NCBI GenBank assembly: GCA_964458325.1 | Contig: CAYWIM010000020.1 | Coordinates: forward strand, 1-54,876 | Origin: JAGMXM01 sp964458325 | GTDB lineage: Bacteria; Verrucomicrobiota; Verrucomicrobiia; Limisphaerales; UBA1319 | Reading direction: 5' to 3' | Length of the DNA stretch: 54,876 nt | Shown here: positions 40,376-48,337 of the stretch, in pieces | How positions within the stretch are numbered: the first letter of the stretch is position 1 | Layout: every line of letters starts with the position of its first letter | The notes under the pieces: generated by a model | Database searches by the model: none | What the model was told of the DNA's origin: nothing | The model's input: only the letters and a program-made list of their open reading frames with translations | Made by a program: the position numbers and the translations under genes

Positions 40376-41059
40376 ATGGGACAAAAAACCAATCCAATCG
40401 GGTTTCGGATCGTTGTCAACAAGGACTGGCGCTCGCGCTGGTTCTCCGAGAAGAAGGATTTTGGGCCGCTGGTCGTCGAGGACTGGCAGATCCGGGAGAT
40501 CCTGAAGAAGAAGCTCGAATCGGCCTCGGTCCCGAAGATCCAGATCGAGCGGGCGGCCAACCGGTGCCGCATCACCATTTTCACCGCGCGTCCCGGCGTG
40601 GTGATCGGGCGCAAAGGGGCGGAGATCGACCGGCTGAAGGAAGATCTGGGGCGGATGACCGGCAAGGAGATTTATGTGGACATTCAGGAGGTGAAGTCGC
40701 CGGAAACGGATGCCCAGCTGGTGGCGGAGAATGTCGCGATGCAGCTGGAGCGGCGCATCTCCTTCCGGCGCGCGATGAAGAAGGCGGTGCAGCTCGCGAT
40801 GGATCTGGGCGCGCAGGGGATCAAGATCCGGTGCGCGGGCCGGCTGGGCGGTGCGGAGCTGGCCCGAACCGAAATGTACCATCAGGGGCGGGTGCCGCTG
40901 CACACGCTGCGAGCGCAGATCGACTACGGTTTTGCCGAGGCGCGAACGGTCTATGGCAAGATCGGGGTCAAGTGCTGGGTCTGCCGGGGAGAGAGCACCC
41001 AGGAGAAGAAGCCAGCGGCGGCGGCGCCAGGCGCGGGCGGGGTGGTCATGGCGAAGTAG
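40376..41059 (+). CDS. rpsC: 30S ribosomal protein S3
   Basis: Predicted 227-residue S3, part of the mRNA entry helicase with S4 and S5. The start MGQKTNPIGFRIV is canonical, the KH domain motif PGVVIGRKGAEIDRL is present near residues 70-84, and the C-terminal domain has AGRLGGAELARTEMYHQGR and YGFAEARTVYGKIGVKCWV in two pieces. The last 25 residues are an Ala/Pro/Gly-rich tail. A longer in-frame start overlapping rplV was rejected. Confidence 0.97.
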   Translation: MGQKTNPIGFRIVVNKDWRSRWFSEKKDFGPLVVEDWQIREILKKKLESASVPKIQIERAANRCRITIFTARPGVVIGRKGAEIDRLKEDLGRMTGKEIYVDIQEVKSPETDAQLVAENVAMQLERRISFRRAMKKAVQLAMDLGAQGIKIRCAGRLGGAELARTEMYHQGRVPLHTLRAQIDYGFAEARTVYGKIGVKCWVCRGESTQEKKPAAAAPGAGGVVMAK

Positions 41060-41080
41060 CCACGGGATGGAGGACCGGAT

Positions 41081-41503
41081 ATGCCGTTGATGCCAGAACG
41101 AGTCAAGTATCGGAAACAACAGCGGGGCAACCGATCGGGGATCGCTTCGCGGGGGCAGACCGTCGCCTTTGGCGAGTATGGTCTGCAGGCCCTGGAGCGG
41201 TGCTGGATGGACACCAAGCAGATCGAGGCGGCCCGGACGGCCCTCAGCCGGTTCATGCAGCGCCGCGGCAAGCTTTGGATCCGGATTTTCCCCGACAAGT
41301 CGTTCACGAAAAAGCCGCTCGAGACCCGCATGGGCAAGGGCAAGGGGCCGGTCGAGTCCTGGGTGGCCGTGATTCGCCCAGCCAACGTGCTGTTCGAGGT
41401 GGACGGCGTGACGGAGGTGGTGGCGCGGGAGGCATTCCGCCTGGCGGCGAGCAAGCTGCCGATCCGGACCCGGTTCATCTCACGGCATCGGGCGATGGTT
41501 TAA
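41081..41503 (+). CDS. rplP: 50S ribosomal protein L16
   Basis: Predicted 140-residue L16, which helps shape the A-site tRNA cleft. It has PERVKYRKQQRGNRSGIASR, the loop ETRMGKGKGPVESWVAVIRP and LAASKLPIRTRFISRH at the end. The start is either 41081 (MPLMPERVK) or 41090 (MPERVK); the former fits the usual bacterial length. The order rpsC-rplP-rpmC-rpsQ is standard. Confidence 0.97.
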   Translation: MPLMPERVKYRKQQRGNRSGIASRGQTVAFGEYGLQALERCWMDTKQIEAARTALSRFMQRRGKLWIRIFPDKSFTKKPLETRMGKGKGPVESWVAVIRPANVLFEVDGVTEVVAREAFRLAASKLPIRTRFISRHRAMV

Positions 41504-41515
41504 TCGTAGGGGCTC

Positions 41516-41719
41516 ATGAAAATCACGGAACTGAAGGATCTGACTTTGACGGAGCTGCTGGCGCGGAGCCGCGATTTGCGGCAGGAGCTGTTCAACCTGC
41601 GTTTGCAGCAGGCGAGCAGCCAACTGGAGAAGCCGGCCAAGCTGCGCACCCTGCGGCGCGACATCGCGCGGGTGGAGACCTTAATCAGCCAGCGGCGGCG
41701 CCAGGCCGCGATTGCCTAG
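41516..41719 (+). CDS. rpmC: 50S ribosomal protein L29
   Basis: Predicted 67-residue L29 at the tunnel exit. It has the expected two long helices, with LKDLTLTELLARSRDLRQEL and the second one LRTLRRDIARVETLISQR; the family signature is LFNLRLQQASSQLEKPAKLR. A weak GTAGGGG site lies before the ATG. The rpsQ start is two bases after its TAG. Confidence 0.97.
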   Translation: MKITELKDLTLTELLARSRDLRQELFNLRLQQASSQLEKPAKLRTLRRDIARVETLISQRRRQAAIA

Positions 41720-41721
41720 CT

Positions 41722-42009
41722 ATGACGACCAGCGCGACCATTCAGCGGGCCCAGCGCAAACAGCGCGAGGGCGAGGTGATTGCCAACCGGATGACCAAGA
41801 CCATCGTGGTGCGGGTGGAGCGGCGGTATCCGCATCCGAAGTTCCGCAAGGTGGTGACCGCCTACGGGAAGCTCTACGTGCACGACGAGAAAGGGGCGGC
41901 CCATGTGGGCGACCGGGTTCGCATTGAAGAGACCCGTCCCGTGTCCAAGACCAAGCGGTGGCGGCTGGTCGAGGTCATCGGCCGGCGCATCGAGCCGGCG
42001 GCGGCTTAG
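41722..42009 (+). CDS. rpsQ: 30S ribosomal protein S17
   Basis: Predicted 95-residue S17, a 16S rRNA 5'-domain binder with an OB-like barrel. Conserved parts are REGEVIANRMTKTIVVRVER, RRYPHPKFRKVVTAYGKLYV and HVGDRVRIEETRPVSKTKRW. The ATG at 41722 gives a short, slightly longer-than-usual N-terminus (TTSATIQRAQRKQ). Far longer in-frame starts that overlap rpmC and rplP are not credible. Confidence 0.96.
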   Translation: MTTSATIQRAQRKQREGEVIANRMTKTIVVRVERRYPHPKFRKVVTAYGKLYVHDEKGAAHVGDRVRIEETRPVSKTKRWRLVEVIGRRIEPAAA

Positions 42010-42024
42010 CCAGGGGAGAACGAT

Positions 42025-42390
42025 ATGCTGCAAATACGATCCATCTTGGATGTGGCCGACAACACCGGGGCGCGCCGCGCGGCGGCCATCGGTGTGCTCG
42101 GCCGGAACCAGCGGTATGCCCGGATCGGAGACGTGATCAAGGCGCATATCAAGGAGGCCTCGCCGGACGGGACTGTCAAGAAAGGAGAGGTCGTCAACGC
42201 TGTGGTGGTCCGAACGCGGCAGCCCATTCACCGCCGGGACGGATCGATCCTGCGGTTCGACTCGAACGCGATCGTGATCATCGATAAGGAGAATAATCCG
42301 GTGGGGACCCGCATTTTTGGGCCCGTGGCGCGGGAGCTCCGGGATTTGAAGTTCATCAAGATCGTCTCTTTGGCTCCGGAGGTGTTATAG
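42025..42390 (+). CDS. rplN: 50S ribosomal protein L14
   Basis: Predicted 121-residue L14, at the intersubunit interface. The N-terminus LQIRSILDVADNTGARRA and the later GDVIKAHIKEASPDGTVKKG, RFDSNAIVIIDKENNPVGTR and REL segments match the family. A GGGGAGAACG site precedes the ATG. It opens the spc part of the cluster with a 15-base gap after rpsQ. In E. coli S8 represses the spc operon at rplE; no such site was tested here. Confidence 0.98.
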   Translation: MLQIRSILDVADNTGARRAAAIGVLGRNQRYARIGDVIKAHIKEASPDGTVKKGEVVNAVVVRTRQPIHRRDGSILRFDSNAIVIIDKENNPVGTRIFGPVARELRDLKFIKIVSLAPEVL

Positions 42391-42394
42391 GCTT

Positions 42395-42676
42395 ATGCCC
42401 AAGTTCCATGTCAAGCGCGGCGACGAGGTGGTGGTGATCAGCGGCACCGAGCGAGGCAAGCGCGGCAAGGTGCTGCATGTCCTCCGCGACAAGCAGCGCG
42501 TAATCGTCGAAGGGGTGAAGATGATCAAGAAGCACCTCCGCAAGAGCCAGGAGCATCCCCAGGGGAAGATCGCCACGCGGGAGGGGACGATCCACCTGTC
42601 CAACGTCATGCTGGCCAGCCGGCACGAGGCGCGCGCCGCGCGCCGGTCGGCCTCGGCGGCGCCCGCTCAGTCCTGA
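42395..42676 (+). CDS. rplX: 50S ribosomal protein L24
   Basis: Predicted 93-residue L24, an assembly-initiator protein with a KOW motif. It has HVKRGDEVVVISGTERGKRG (about 4-23), KVLHVLRDKQRVIVEGVKMI and a C-terminal HLSNVMLASRHEARAARRS tail. At 93 residues it is shorter than the 104-residue E. coli protein, mainly at the C-terminus. The ATG follows the rplN stop after GCTT. Confidence 0.96.
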   Translation: MPKFHVKRGDEVVVISGTERGKRGKVLHVLRDKQRVIVEGVKMIKKHLRKSQEHPQGKIATREGTIHLSNVMLASRHEARAARRSASAAPAQS

Positions 42677-42687
42677 CCGTTCTCAAT

Positions 42688-43233
42688 ATGAAAGCGCGAC
42701 TTTATCGCAAGTATGTCGAATCGGTGCGCCCGGCGCTGATGGAGAAGTGGAAGTATCGGAATCCCCATGAGGTGCCGCGGTTGGAGAAGATCGTGATCAA
42801 CATGGGAGTGAGCGCCTCGCTGGAGAAGACGGCGATCGATGACGCGGTGCGGGATCTCGGGACCATTACGGGGCGGAAGCCGGTGTTGAACCGCTCGCGC
42901 AAGAGCATCGCCAATTTCAAGCTGCGTCGAGGTCAGGTGATCGGGTGCCACGTGACCTTGCGGCGGGATGTGATGTACGAATTTCTGGATCGCCTGGTGG
43001 CGGCCGCGCTGCCGCGGATCCGCGATTTTCGCGGGGTGTCGCCGCGCTCGTTCGATGGGCGGGGGAACTACACCCTGGGGGTGGCGGAGCAGACCATCTT
43101 CCCCGAGATCGACATGGACAAGGTCAAGCGGGTGCAGGGCATGGACATCACGATCGCCACGACCGCCCGGACGAATCAGGAGGCCCACGATCTCCTGAAG
43201 CTGCTGGGCATGCCCATCGCGGAAGGACGTTGA
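42688..43233 (+). CDS. rplE: 50S ribosomal protein L5
   Basis: Predicted 181-residue L5, which binds 5S rRNA and contacts P-site tRNA. Conserved segments are EVPRLEKIVINMGVSASLEK, ITGRKPVLNRSRKSIANFKL, GCHVTLRRDVMYEFLDRLV and RDFRGVSPRSFDGRGNYTLG. Length is typical. A GGAAGGA site near its end serves the rpsN start three bases after its TGA. Confidence 0.98.
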   Translation: MKARLYRKYVESVRPALMEKWKYRNPHEVPRLEKIVINMGVSASLEKTAIDDAVRDLGTITGRKPVLNRSRKSIANFKLRRGQVIGCHVTLRRDVMYEFLDRLVAAALPRIRDFRGVSPRSFDGRGNYTLGVAEQTIFPEIDMDKVKRVQGMDITIATTARTNQEAHDLLKLLGMPIAEGR

Positions 43234-43235
43234 TT

Positions 43236-43505
43236 ATGGCCAATAAATCCTGGATCGAGCGAGAGAAGAAAAAGCGCACGCTGGCGAAAAAATACGCGGC
43301 GCTGAGGGCGGAGCTTAAAGCCAAGCACGACTATGCCGCGCTGGCGAAGCTGCCGCGGAACTCCAGCCCGGTGCGGCAGGTCAACCGGTGTCGAATCAGC
43401 GGCCGCCGGCACGCGTATCTGCGCAAGTTCAACATATCGCGGATCATGTTTCGCGAGCTGGCGATGTCGGGGATGCTGCCGGGGGTGACCAAAGCGAGTT
43501 GGTAA
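43236..43505 (+). CDS. rpsN: 30S ribosomal protein S14 (zinc-free type)
   Basis: Predicted 89-residue S14. It has no CxxC zinc pairs: the region NRCRISGRRHAYLRKFNISR keeps just one Cys, so it is the longer zinc-independent form. The start ANKSWIEREKKKRTLAKKYA is canonical, and the protein ends with SGMLPGVTKASW. It is preceded by AAGGA and followed by GCTT and the rpsH ATG. Confidence 0.97.
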   Translation: MANKSWIEREKKKRTLAKKYAALRAELKAKHDYAALAKLPRNSSPVRQVNRCRISGRRHAYLRKFNISRIMFRELAMSGMLPGVTKASW

Positions 43506-43509
43506 GCTT

Positions 43510-43896
43510 ATGACCGATCCCATTGCCGATCTATTGACGCGGATTCGCAACGCCAGCAAGGCGCTGTTGCCGGAAACCGAGTGTCCCCATTCACGGCTGA
43601 AGGAGGGCGTGGCCCGGATCCTCAAGCAGGAGGGCTACATCGCCGATTGCGCCGTGGAAGGGGCCAAGGCCAAAAAGCTCAAGCTCAAGCTCAAATACCA
43701 GGGGCGCAAGGGCGTGATCGAGGGGATTCGCCGGATCAGCACGCCGGGCTTGCGGCGATACGTGGGCGCCCGGGAGATCCCCCGGGTGCTAGGGGGGATG
43801 GGCATCGCCATTCTCTCGACTCCGCGGGGGATCATGACCGGGACCGAGGCCGCCCGGAACAATTTGGGCGGGGAAGTGCTCTGTTTTGTCTGGTAG
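43510..43896 (+). CDS. rpsH: 30S ribosomal protein S8
   Basis: Predicted 128-residue S8, which binds the central domain of 16S rRNA and, in E. coli, represses the spc operon. It starts TDPIADLLTRIRNASKALLP and has IEGIRRISTPGLRRYVGARE, GGMGIAILSTPRGIMTGTEA and the terminal GGEVLCFVW. Length is normal. It is four bases after rpsN and eleven before rplF. Confidence 0.98.
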   Translation: MTDPIADLLTRIRNASKALLPETECPHSRLKEGVARILKQEGYIADCAVEGAKAKKLKLKLKYQGRKGVIEGIRRISTPGLRRYVGAREIPRVLGGMGIAILSTPRGIMTGTEAARNNLGGEVLCFVW

Positions 43897-43907
43897 AGGA
43901 ACGAATC

Positions 43908-44447
43908 ATGTCACGCATTGGCCGTTTACCCATTCCGGTTCCGCCGAAGGTCAAGGTCGCCATTGACGGGCGGCAGGTGCAGGTCCAAGGCCCCAAGGGC
44001 CATCTGAGCTGGGAGCTGCCTCCCGAGACCGCCGTCGCGCTCGAAGGCGCCAGCTTGACCGTCACCCGCAAGGGGGACTCATCCCAGGCGAAGGCGATGC
44101 ACGGCCTGAGCCGGGCGCTCCTGCGCAACATGGTCGATGGAGTGGCCCAGGGTTTTTCCAGGAAGCTCGAAATCCACGGCGTGGGCTTCAAGGCGGCGGT
44201 GGATGGCAAGCAGGTTCAACTCATCCTGGGCTATTCGCATCCGATTCGCTACCCCATTCCCGACCAGATCAAGGTGGTGGTCGAGGAGAATACGAAGATC
44301 ACGATCGAGGGGCCGGACAAGCGGGTGGTGGGGCAGGTGGCCGCAGATCTGCGCGGGTTCTATCCGCCGGAGCCATACAAGGGCAAGGGCATCCGCTACG
44401 CGGGCGAGCGGATCGTGCGGAAGGAAGGCAAGACCGTTCAGCAATAA
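43908..44447 (+). CDS. rplF: 50S ribosomal protein L6
   Basis: Predicted 179-residue L6 near the sarcin-ricin loop. It has SRIGRLPIPVPPKVKVAIDG at the start, VQGPKGHLSWELP, MVDGVAQGFSRKLEIHGVGF and the signature PEPYKGKGIRYAGERIVRKE near the end. The ATG at 43908 has AGAGGAACGA upstream. Longer in-frame starts overlap rpsH. A 41-base gap precedes rplR. Confidence 0.98.
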   Translation: MSRIGRLPIPVPPKVKVAIDGRQVQVQGPKGHLSWELPPETAVALEGASLTVTRKGDSSQAKAMHGLSRALLRNMVDGVAQGFSRKLEIHGVGFKAAVDGKQVQLILGYSHPIRYPIPDQIKVVVEENTKITIEGPDKRVVGQVAADLRGFYPPEPYKGKGIRYAGERIVRKEGKTVQQ

Positions 44448-44488
44448 CCGGGCCCATTCCGAGGGCGCCCCCGGGAGCAATCAGAACC

Positions 44489-44857
44489 ATGAGAATCGAA
44501 GACAAACGCCGGCTGTTGAAACTGCGGCGATACCGGATTCGACGGAAGGTCCAGGGGACCGCGCAGCGGCCGCGGATGGCCGTGCGGTTCACGAACCAGA
44601 ACATCTACGTGCAGTTCATCGACGATGCGGCGGGAGTGACCCTGGCGTCGGCCTCGACGCGGAGAGGGAAAGCGGCGGCCGAGACCGAGCGCTGGACGGC
44701 CAACGTCAAGGGGGCCAAGGCGCTGGGCGCGCTGGCGGCCGAGGCGGCCAAAAGCAAAGGGATCAGCGAGGTCGTGTTCGACCGGAGCGGGGCGCCCTAC
44801 CATGGCAAGGTCCGCGCTCTCGGGGAGGCGGCGCGCGAAGCCGGATTGAAGTTCTAA
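44489..44857 (+). CDS. rplR: 50S ribosomal protein L18
   Basis: Predicted 122-residue L18, a 5S rRNA binder. It has IEDKRRLLKLRRYRIRRKVQ, RPRMAVRFTNQNIYVQFIDD, TLASASTRRGKAAAETERW and the final FDRSGAPYHGKVRALGEAAR. Length is typical. It lies between rplF and rpsE in the standard spc order. Confidence 0.97.
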   Translation: MRIEDKRRLLKLRRYRIRRKVQGTAQRPRMAVRFTNQNIYVQFIDDAAGVTLASASTRRGKAAAETERWTANVKGAKALGALAAEAAKSKGISEVVFDRSGAPYHGKVRALGEAAREAGLKF

Positions 44858-44879
44858 TCTATCCATCAGGAGAAATATT

Positions 44880-45521
44880 GTGGCGACGGATATCAAAAGC
44901 AACACGGGCGGGGGTCGGTTCCGCGGTGGCGGACGCGGTCCGCGCCGCGGGCGCGGGGCGTCGGACGGCGCGGATGGCGGCTTGGGCGGCAAAGGGGAGG
45001 TCGAGCTGTCCGAGAAAGTGATTTTCATCAATCGCTCCGCCAAGGTGGTCAAGGGTGGCAGGCGATTCAGCTTCAGCGCCCTGGTCGTCGCGGGAGACCG
45101 CAACGGGCGGGTGGGATTGGGTTTGGGCAAGGCGGGCGAGGTGGCCGATGCCATCCGCAAAGGCGGCGAGATCGCCAAGCACCGCATGGCCCGCGTCGCG
45201 CTCCAGGACAAGACCATCCCGCACGAGATCTGCTGCAACTATGGCGGGGCGCGGGTCCTGCTGCGGCCCGCATCGCCCGGCACCGGCATCATCGCCGGGA
45301 AAACCGTCCGAGCCGTGGCCGAGTCGGCGGGGATCAAGGATCTTCTGAGCAAATCGCTTGGGTCGAACAACGCGGCGAACGTCGCCAAGGCAACGCTGAC
45401 GGCCCTGGGCCGGCTGCGATTGCGGGCCGACATCTTCCGATCCCGCGGTTTGCCTGTGCCAGGGCCAGGGGCGGGCGCGAGCGCAAGCCCGGAAACCACA
45501 ACACCCGAGAAAGCCATTTGA
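44880..45521 (+). CDS. rpsE: 30S ribosomal protein S5, with Gly/Arg-rich N-terminal extension
   Basis: Predicted 213-residue S5, which shapes the mRNA entry and decoding accuracy. The core has EKVIFINRSAKVVKGGRRFS, ALVVAGDRNGRVGLGLGKAG, LLRPASPGTGIIAGKTVRAV and SNNAANVAKATLTALGRLR. It is about 45 residues longer than E. coli S5: an N-terminal stretch (about residues 9-38) is very rich in Gly and Arg, and there is a short Pro/Ala/Thr tail. The start codon is GTG, with AGGAGAAATT just upstream. The next gene is rplO directly, with rpmD (L30) absent. Confidence 0.97.
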   Translation: MATDIKSNTGGGRFRGGGRGPRRGRGASDGADGGLGGKGEVELSEKVIFINRSAKVVKGGRRFSFSALVVAGDRNGRVGLGLGKAGEVADAIRKGGEIAKHRMARVALQDKTIPHEICCNYGGARVLLRPASPGTGIIAGKTVRAVAESAGIKDLLSKSLGSNNAANVAKATLTALGRLRLRADIFRSRGLPVPGPGAGASASPETTTPEKAI

Positions 45522-45525
45522 CATT

Positions 45526-46002
45526 ATGCGCCTTCACGATCTGAAACCGAGGCCGGGATCGAAGCATCCGACGAAACGGCTGGGACAGGGCGAATCCAGC
45601 GGACACGGCAAGACCAGCGGCCGGGGAGGCAAGGGCCAGACTGCACGGTCCGGCTCCTCCATCCGAATTGGGTTCGAAGGCGGGCAGATGCCGCTGATCC
45701 GGCGGATCCCGAAGCGGGGCTTCAACCACGCCCGCTTCAAGACCGTCTATGTGCCGGTCAATCTGGAGGCTTTGAATGCGTTCGAAGACGGGGCTGTGGT
45801 CGACGAGGCCCTGCTGCGGAAGCGGGGCTTGGCTAACGGCCGGGCGGACGGGGTCAAGATCCTGGGCGGGGGCGAGCTGAGCAAGAAGTTGACAGTGAAG
45901 GCGCAGGCGTTCAGCGCCACGGCGCGCGCCGCCATCGAGAAGGCGGGCGGCACGTGCGAGGTGGCGGGCGGGGCGGCCTCTTCCGGAGGTTCTCCCTCAT
46001 GA
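45526..46002 (+). CDS. rplO: 50S ribosomal protein L15
   Basis: Predicted 158-residue L15, a late assembly protein of the 50S subunit. The glycine-rich N-terminal arm has RLHDLKPRPGSKHPTKRLGQ, GHGKTSGRGGKGQTARSGS and FEGGQMPLIRRIPKRGFNH; the C-terminal domain has VKILGGGELSKKLTVKAQAF. It starts four bases after rpsE. The 78-base gap to secY has no further gene; its TTGACA at 46058 is too close to the start to be a usable promoter. Confidence 0.97.
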   Translation: MRLHDLKPRPGSKHPTKRLGQGESSGHGKTSGRGGKGQTARSGSSIRIGFEGGQMPLIRRIPKRGFNHARFKTVYVPVNLEALNAFEDGAVVDEALLRKRGLANGRADGVKILGGGELSKKLTVKAQAFSATARAAIEKAGGTCEVAGGAASSGGSPS

Positions 46003-46080
46003 TTCGTGAATCGAAGAGCGCCAGCGAACCAAGACGGCGGGGCATGCCCGCGGCGGTTTGACACCAACGGATAGAATCCC

Positions 46081-47451
46081 ATGCTTGCGAGCATAGCCAA
46101 CACCTTTGCGAACTGCTTCAAGATTCCGGAGCTCAAATCGCGCATCCTATTCACCCTGCTCTTGCTGGCCATCTGCCGGCTGGCGGCTATTGTGCCCATT
46201 CCGGGCCTGGATGGGAGCGCGCTGCGGGAGTTCTTCGAGCAGCAGGCCAGCAAGTCGGGATCCTCGCTGTTGGGGATGTACAGCCTGTTCACGGGCGGGG
46301 CGATGGAGCGATGCGCGATTGCGGCCCTGGGGATCATGCCGTATATCAGCGCGACGATCATCCTGCAATTGCTGACGGCTGTGGTGCCGTCGCTGAGCAA
46401 GATGGCGCGGGAGGAAGGCGGGCGCCCCAAGATCATCCAGTACGGCCGGTATCTGACGGTGGTGCTTTGCCTGGGGCAGGGGTTGGTGATGGCGATCGGC
46501 TGGGAGAATCCCGAGAAGCTGTTTGGCGGGAGCTTCGAGCGCAAGCTGGTGCTGATCGAGCCCATCTGGTGGTATCGGCTGCAGACCACTTTGATCCTGA
46601 CCACCGGCACCATGTTGCTGATGTGGCTGGGCGAGCAGATCACGGAGCGGGGGATCGGAAACGGGGTCTCGCTCGTGATCACCATCGGCATTCTGGCTCG
46701 GTTGCCCCAGGCAGTTCAGGCGCTGCGCGACATGTTCCTGCAGGATACCAAGTTCAACGTCTTCCACGGCATCACCCTGATGATCCTTCTGGTGGTGGTG
46801 GTGGCTGGAGTCATCGCGGTGACGCAGGCCCAGCGCAAGATCCCAGTCCAATACGCCGCGCGCACGGTCGGCCGGAGATCCTATCCCGGGATGAGCTCCT
46901 ACATGCCCCTGCGGGTCAATTACTCGGGCGTCATGCCCATCATTTTCGCCCAGGCGATCCTCATGTTCCCGGACAAGATCCTCACCGTGCTCGGCCAGAA
47001 ATACGATCTGCCGCTCTTTCTGGGCATCGCCGGGCGGTTTCGCGAGGGGGATCCGTTCTACCTGATCCTGTACGGGGCCATGATCCTGTTTTTCTCCTAT
47101 TTCTGGGTGGCGACGCAGTTCAACGAGCTGCAGATCTCGGACGATTTGAAGAAGCATGGCGGGTATATACCGGGGGTGCGGCCGGGGCAGGCGACCAGCG
47201 CGTTCTTGCACCACGCCATGAGCCGGATCACGCTGGCGGGCGCGATCTTTCTGACCGTGATCGCCGTCATCCCGATCCTGATGAACTCCTCGATGCAGGT
47301 TCCGTATTACGTCGCCTCGTTTTTCGGCGGCACAAGCATCCTGATTCTGGTGGGCGTGCTGCTGGACACCATGCGACAGGTCGAGACGTTCCTGCTCATG
47401 CGGCACTACGACGGATTCTTGAAGAAAGGCCGGCTCCGGGGCCGGTTCTAA
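46081..47451 (+). CDS. secY: Preprotein translocase subunit SecY
   Basis: Predicted 456-residue channel subunit of the Sec translocon with about ten membrane helices. Recognisable parts are FTLLLLAICRLAAIVPIPGL, SLFTGGAMERCAIAALGIMP, GNGVSLVITIGIL, the loop TQAQRKIPVQYAARTVGR, VNYSGVMPIIFAQAILMFP and the terminal QVETFLLMRHYDGFLKKGR. SecE is encoded at 22414. The usual adk gene between secY and map is missing. Confidence 0.98.
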   Translation: MLASIANTFANCFKIPELKSRILFTLLLLAICRLAAIVPIPGLDGSALREFFEQQASKSGSSLLGMYSLFTGGAMERCAIAALGIMPYISATIILQLLTAVVPSLSKMAREEGGRPKIIQYGRYLTVVLCLGQGLVMAIGWENPEKLFGGSFERKLVLIEPIWWYRLQTTLILTTGTMLLMWLGEQITERGIGNGVSLVITIGILARLPQAVQALRDMFLQDTKFNVFHGITLMILLVVVVAGVIAVTQAQRKIPVQYAARTVGRRSYPGMSSYMPLRVNYSGVMPIIFAQAILMFPDKILTVLGQKYDLPLFLGIAGRFREGDPFYLILYGAMILFFSYFWVATQFNELQISDDLKKHGGYIPGVRPGQATSAFLHHAMSRITLAGAIFLTVIAVIPILMNSSMQVPYYVASFFGGTSILILVGVLLDTMRQVETFLLMRHYDGFLKKGRLRGRF

Positions 47452-47479
47452 GATGGCGGATGGACCGTATGCATCGGAG

Positions 47480-47508
47480 TTGTAGGGTCGTTCGGATTGT
47501 GTTATGCT
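47480..47508 (+). promoter_or_regulatory. Promoter of map/infA/rpmJ/rpsMKD/rpoA/rplQ
   Basis: TTGTAG (47480-47485), a 17-base spacer and an extended -10, TGTTATGCT with hexamer TATGCT at 47503-47508, lie in the 109-base gap between secY and map. A start near 47515 would give a leader of about 45 bases, with TTTACC (47513) and GGTAAA (47549) able to pair. This supplies the alpha-operon part independently of upstream readthrough. Confidence 0.6.
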
Positions 47509-47560
47509 GCATTTTACCGGCAAGCGGCGCGGGATCGGTGATGGTGCTGGTAAATAGGCC

Positions 47561-48337
47561 ATGATCATTCTCAAAAACGGTCGCGAGATCGACGCGATGC
47601 GCGCCGCCGGCGCAGTGGCGGCGGCGGTGTTGCACGACGTGGCGGCTGCCGTCGTTCCGGGGATCACCACCCGAGCGATTGACGAGTTCGCGGCGGCGCG
47701 GATCAAGAACTACGGGGCGCGGAGCGCATTTCTGAATTACCAGGGCTATCCGTGCCACATGTGCATATCCGTGAACGAAGAGGTGGTGCACGGGATCGCG
47801 GGAGACCGGCGGCTCGAGTACGGAGATATCGCGAGCCTGGATGTCGGCGTGGTCTACCACGAGTTCATCGGCGATACGGCCTGCACGGTTCCGGTGGGCG
47901 GGTGCGATCTGCGAGCTCAGCGCCTGATCGACGTGACCGAACAGGCGCTGCACGAGGGCATCGCCCAGGCCGTGGCTGGGAACCGGGTGGCGGATATCTC
48001 GCGCGCGGTTCAGACCTTTGTCGAAGGGAATGGGTTCAGCGTCGTGCGCGAGTTTGTGGGGCACGGGGTCGGGCGATCGATGCACGAGGCGCCTCAGGTG
48101 CCTAACTATGTCGATGGCAAGCCATCGCCCCGGCTGCGGGCGGGCATGACCATCGCCATCGAGCCGATGGTCAACGCGGGCGGGCCCGCCGTCAAGATTC
48201 TGAGCGACCGATGGACGGTGGTGACCCAGGATCGGCAGGCGTCCGCCCATTTCGAGCATACGGTTTTGGTCACTGACGGGGAGCCGGAGATTTTGACATG
48301 CAGCGCGAAGATGCTTTCCGGGCATCCGCAACGGTGA
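47561..48337 (+). CDS. map: Methionine aminopeptidase, type I
   Basis: Predicted 258-residue enzyme that removes the initiator Met from nascent proteins. The pita-bread metal ligands are visible in order: two Asp in SLDVGVVYHEFIGDTACTV, His in FVGHGVGRSMHEAPQVPNY, Glu in TIAIEPMVNAGG and Glu in HFEHTVLVTDGEPE. The conserved VNEEVVHGI loop is present. The 3' end overlaps the infA start by 40 bases, so the last residues (CSAKMLSGHPQR) are a short extension. There is no N-terminal zinc-finger extension. Confidence 0.97.
   Translation: MIILKNGREIDAMRAAGAVAAAVLHDVAAAVVPGITTRAIDEFAAARIKNYGARSAFLNYQGYPCHMCISVNEEVVHGIAGDRRLEYGDIASLDVGVVYHEFIGDTACTVPVGGCDLRAQRLIDVTEQALHEGIAQAVAGNRVADISRAVQTFVEGNGFSVVREFVGHGVGRSMHEAPQVPNYVDGKPSPRLRAGMTIAIEPMVNAGGPAVKILSDRWTVVTQDRQASAHFEHTVLVTDGEPEILTCSAKMLSGHPQR

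Noticed and set aside
46058..46080. TTGACA just before secY
   Set aside because: Only 17 bases separate it from the ATG, so a -10 at the right spacing would fall inside the coding region.
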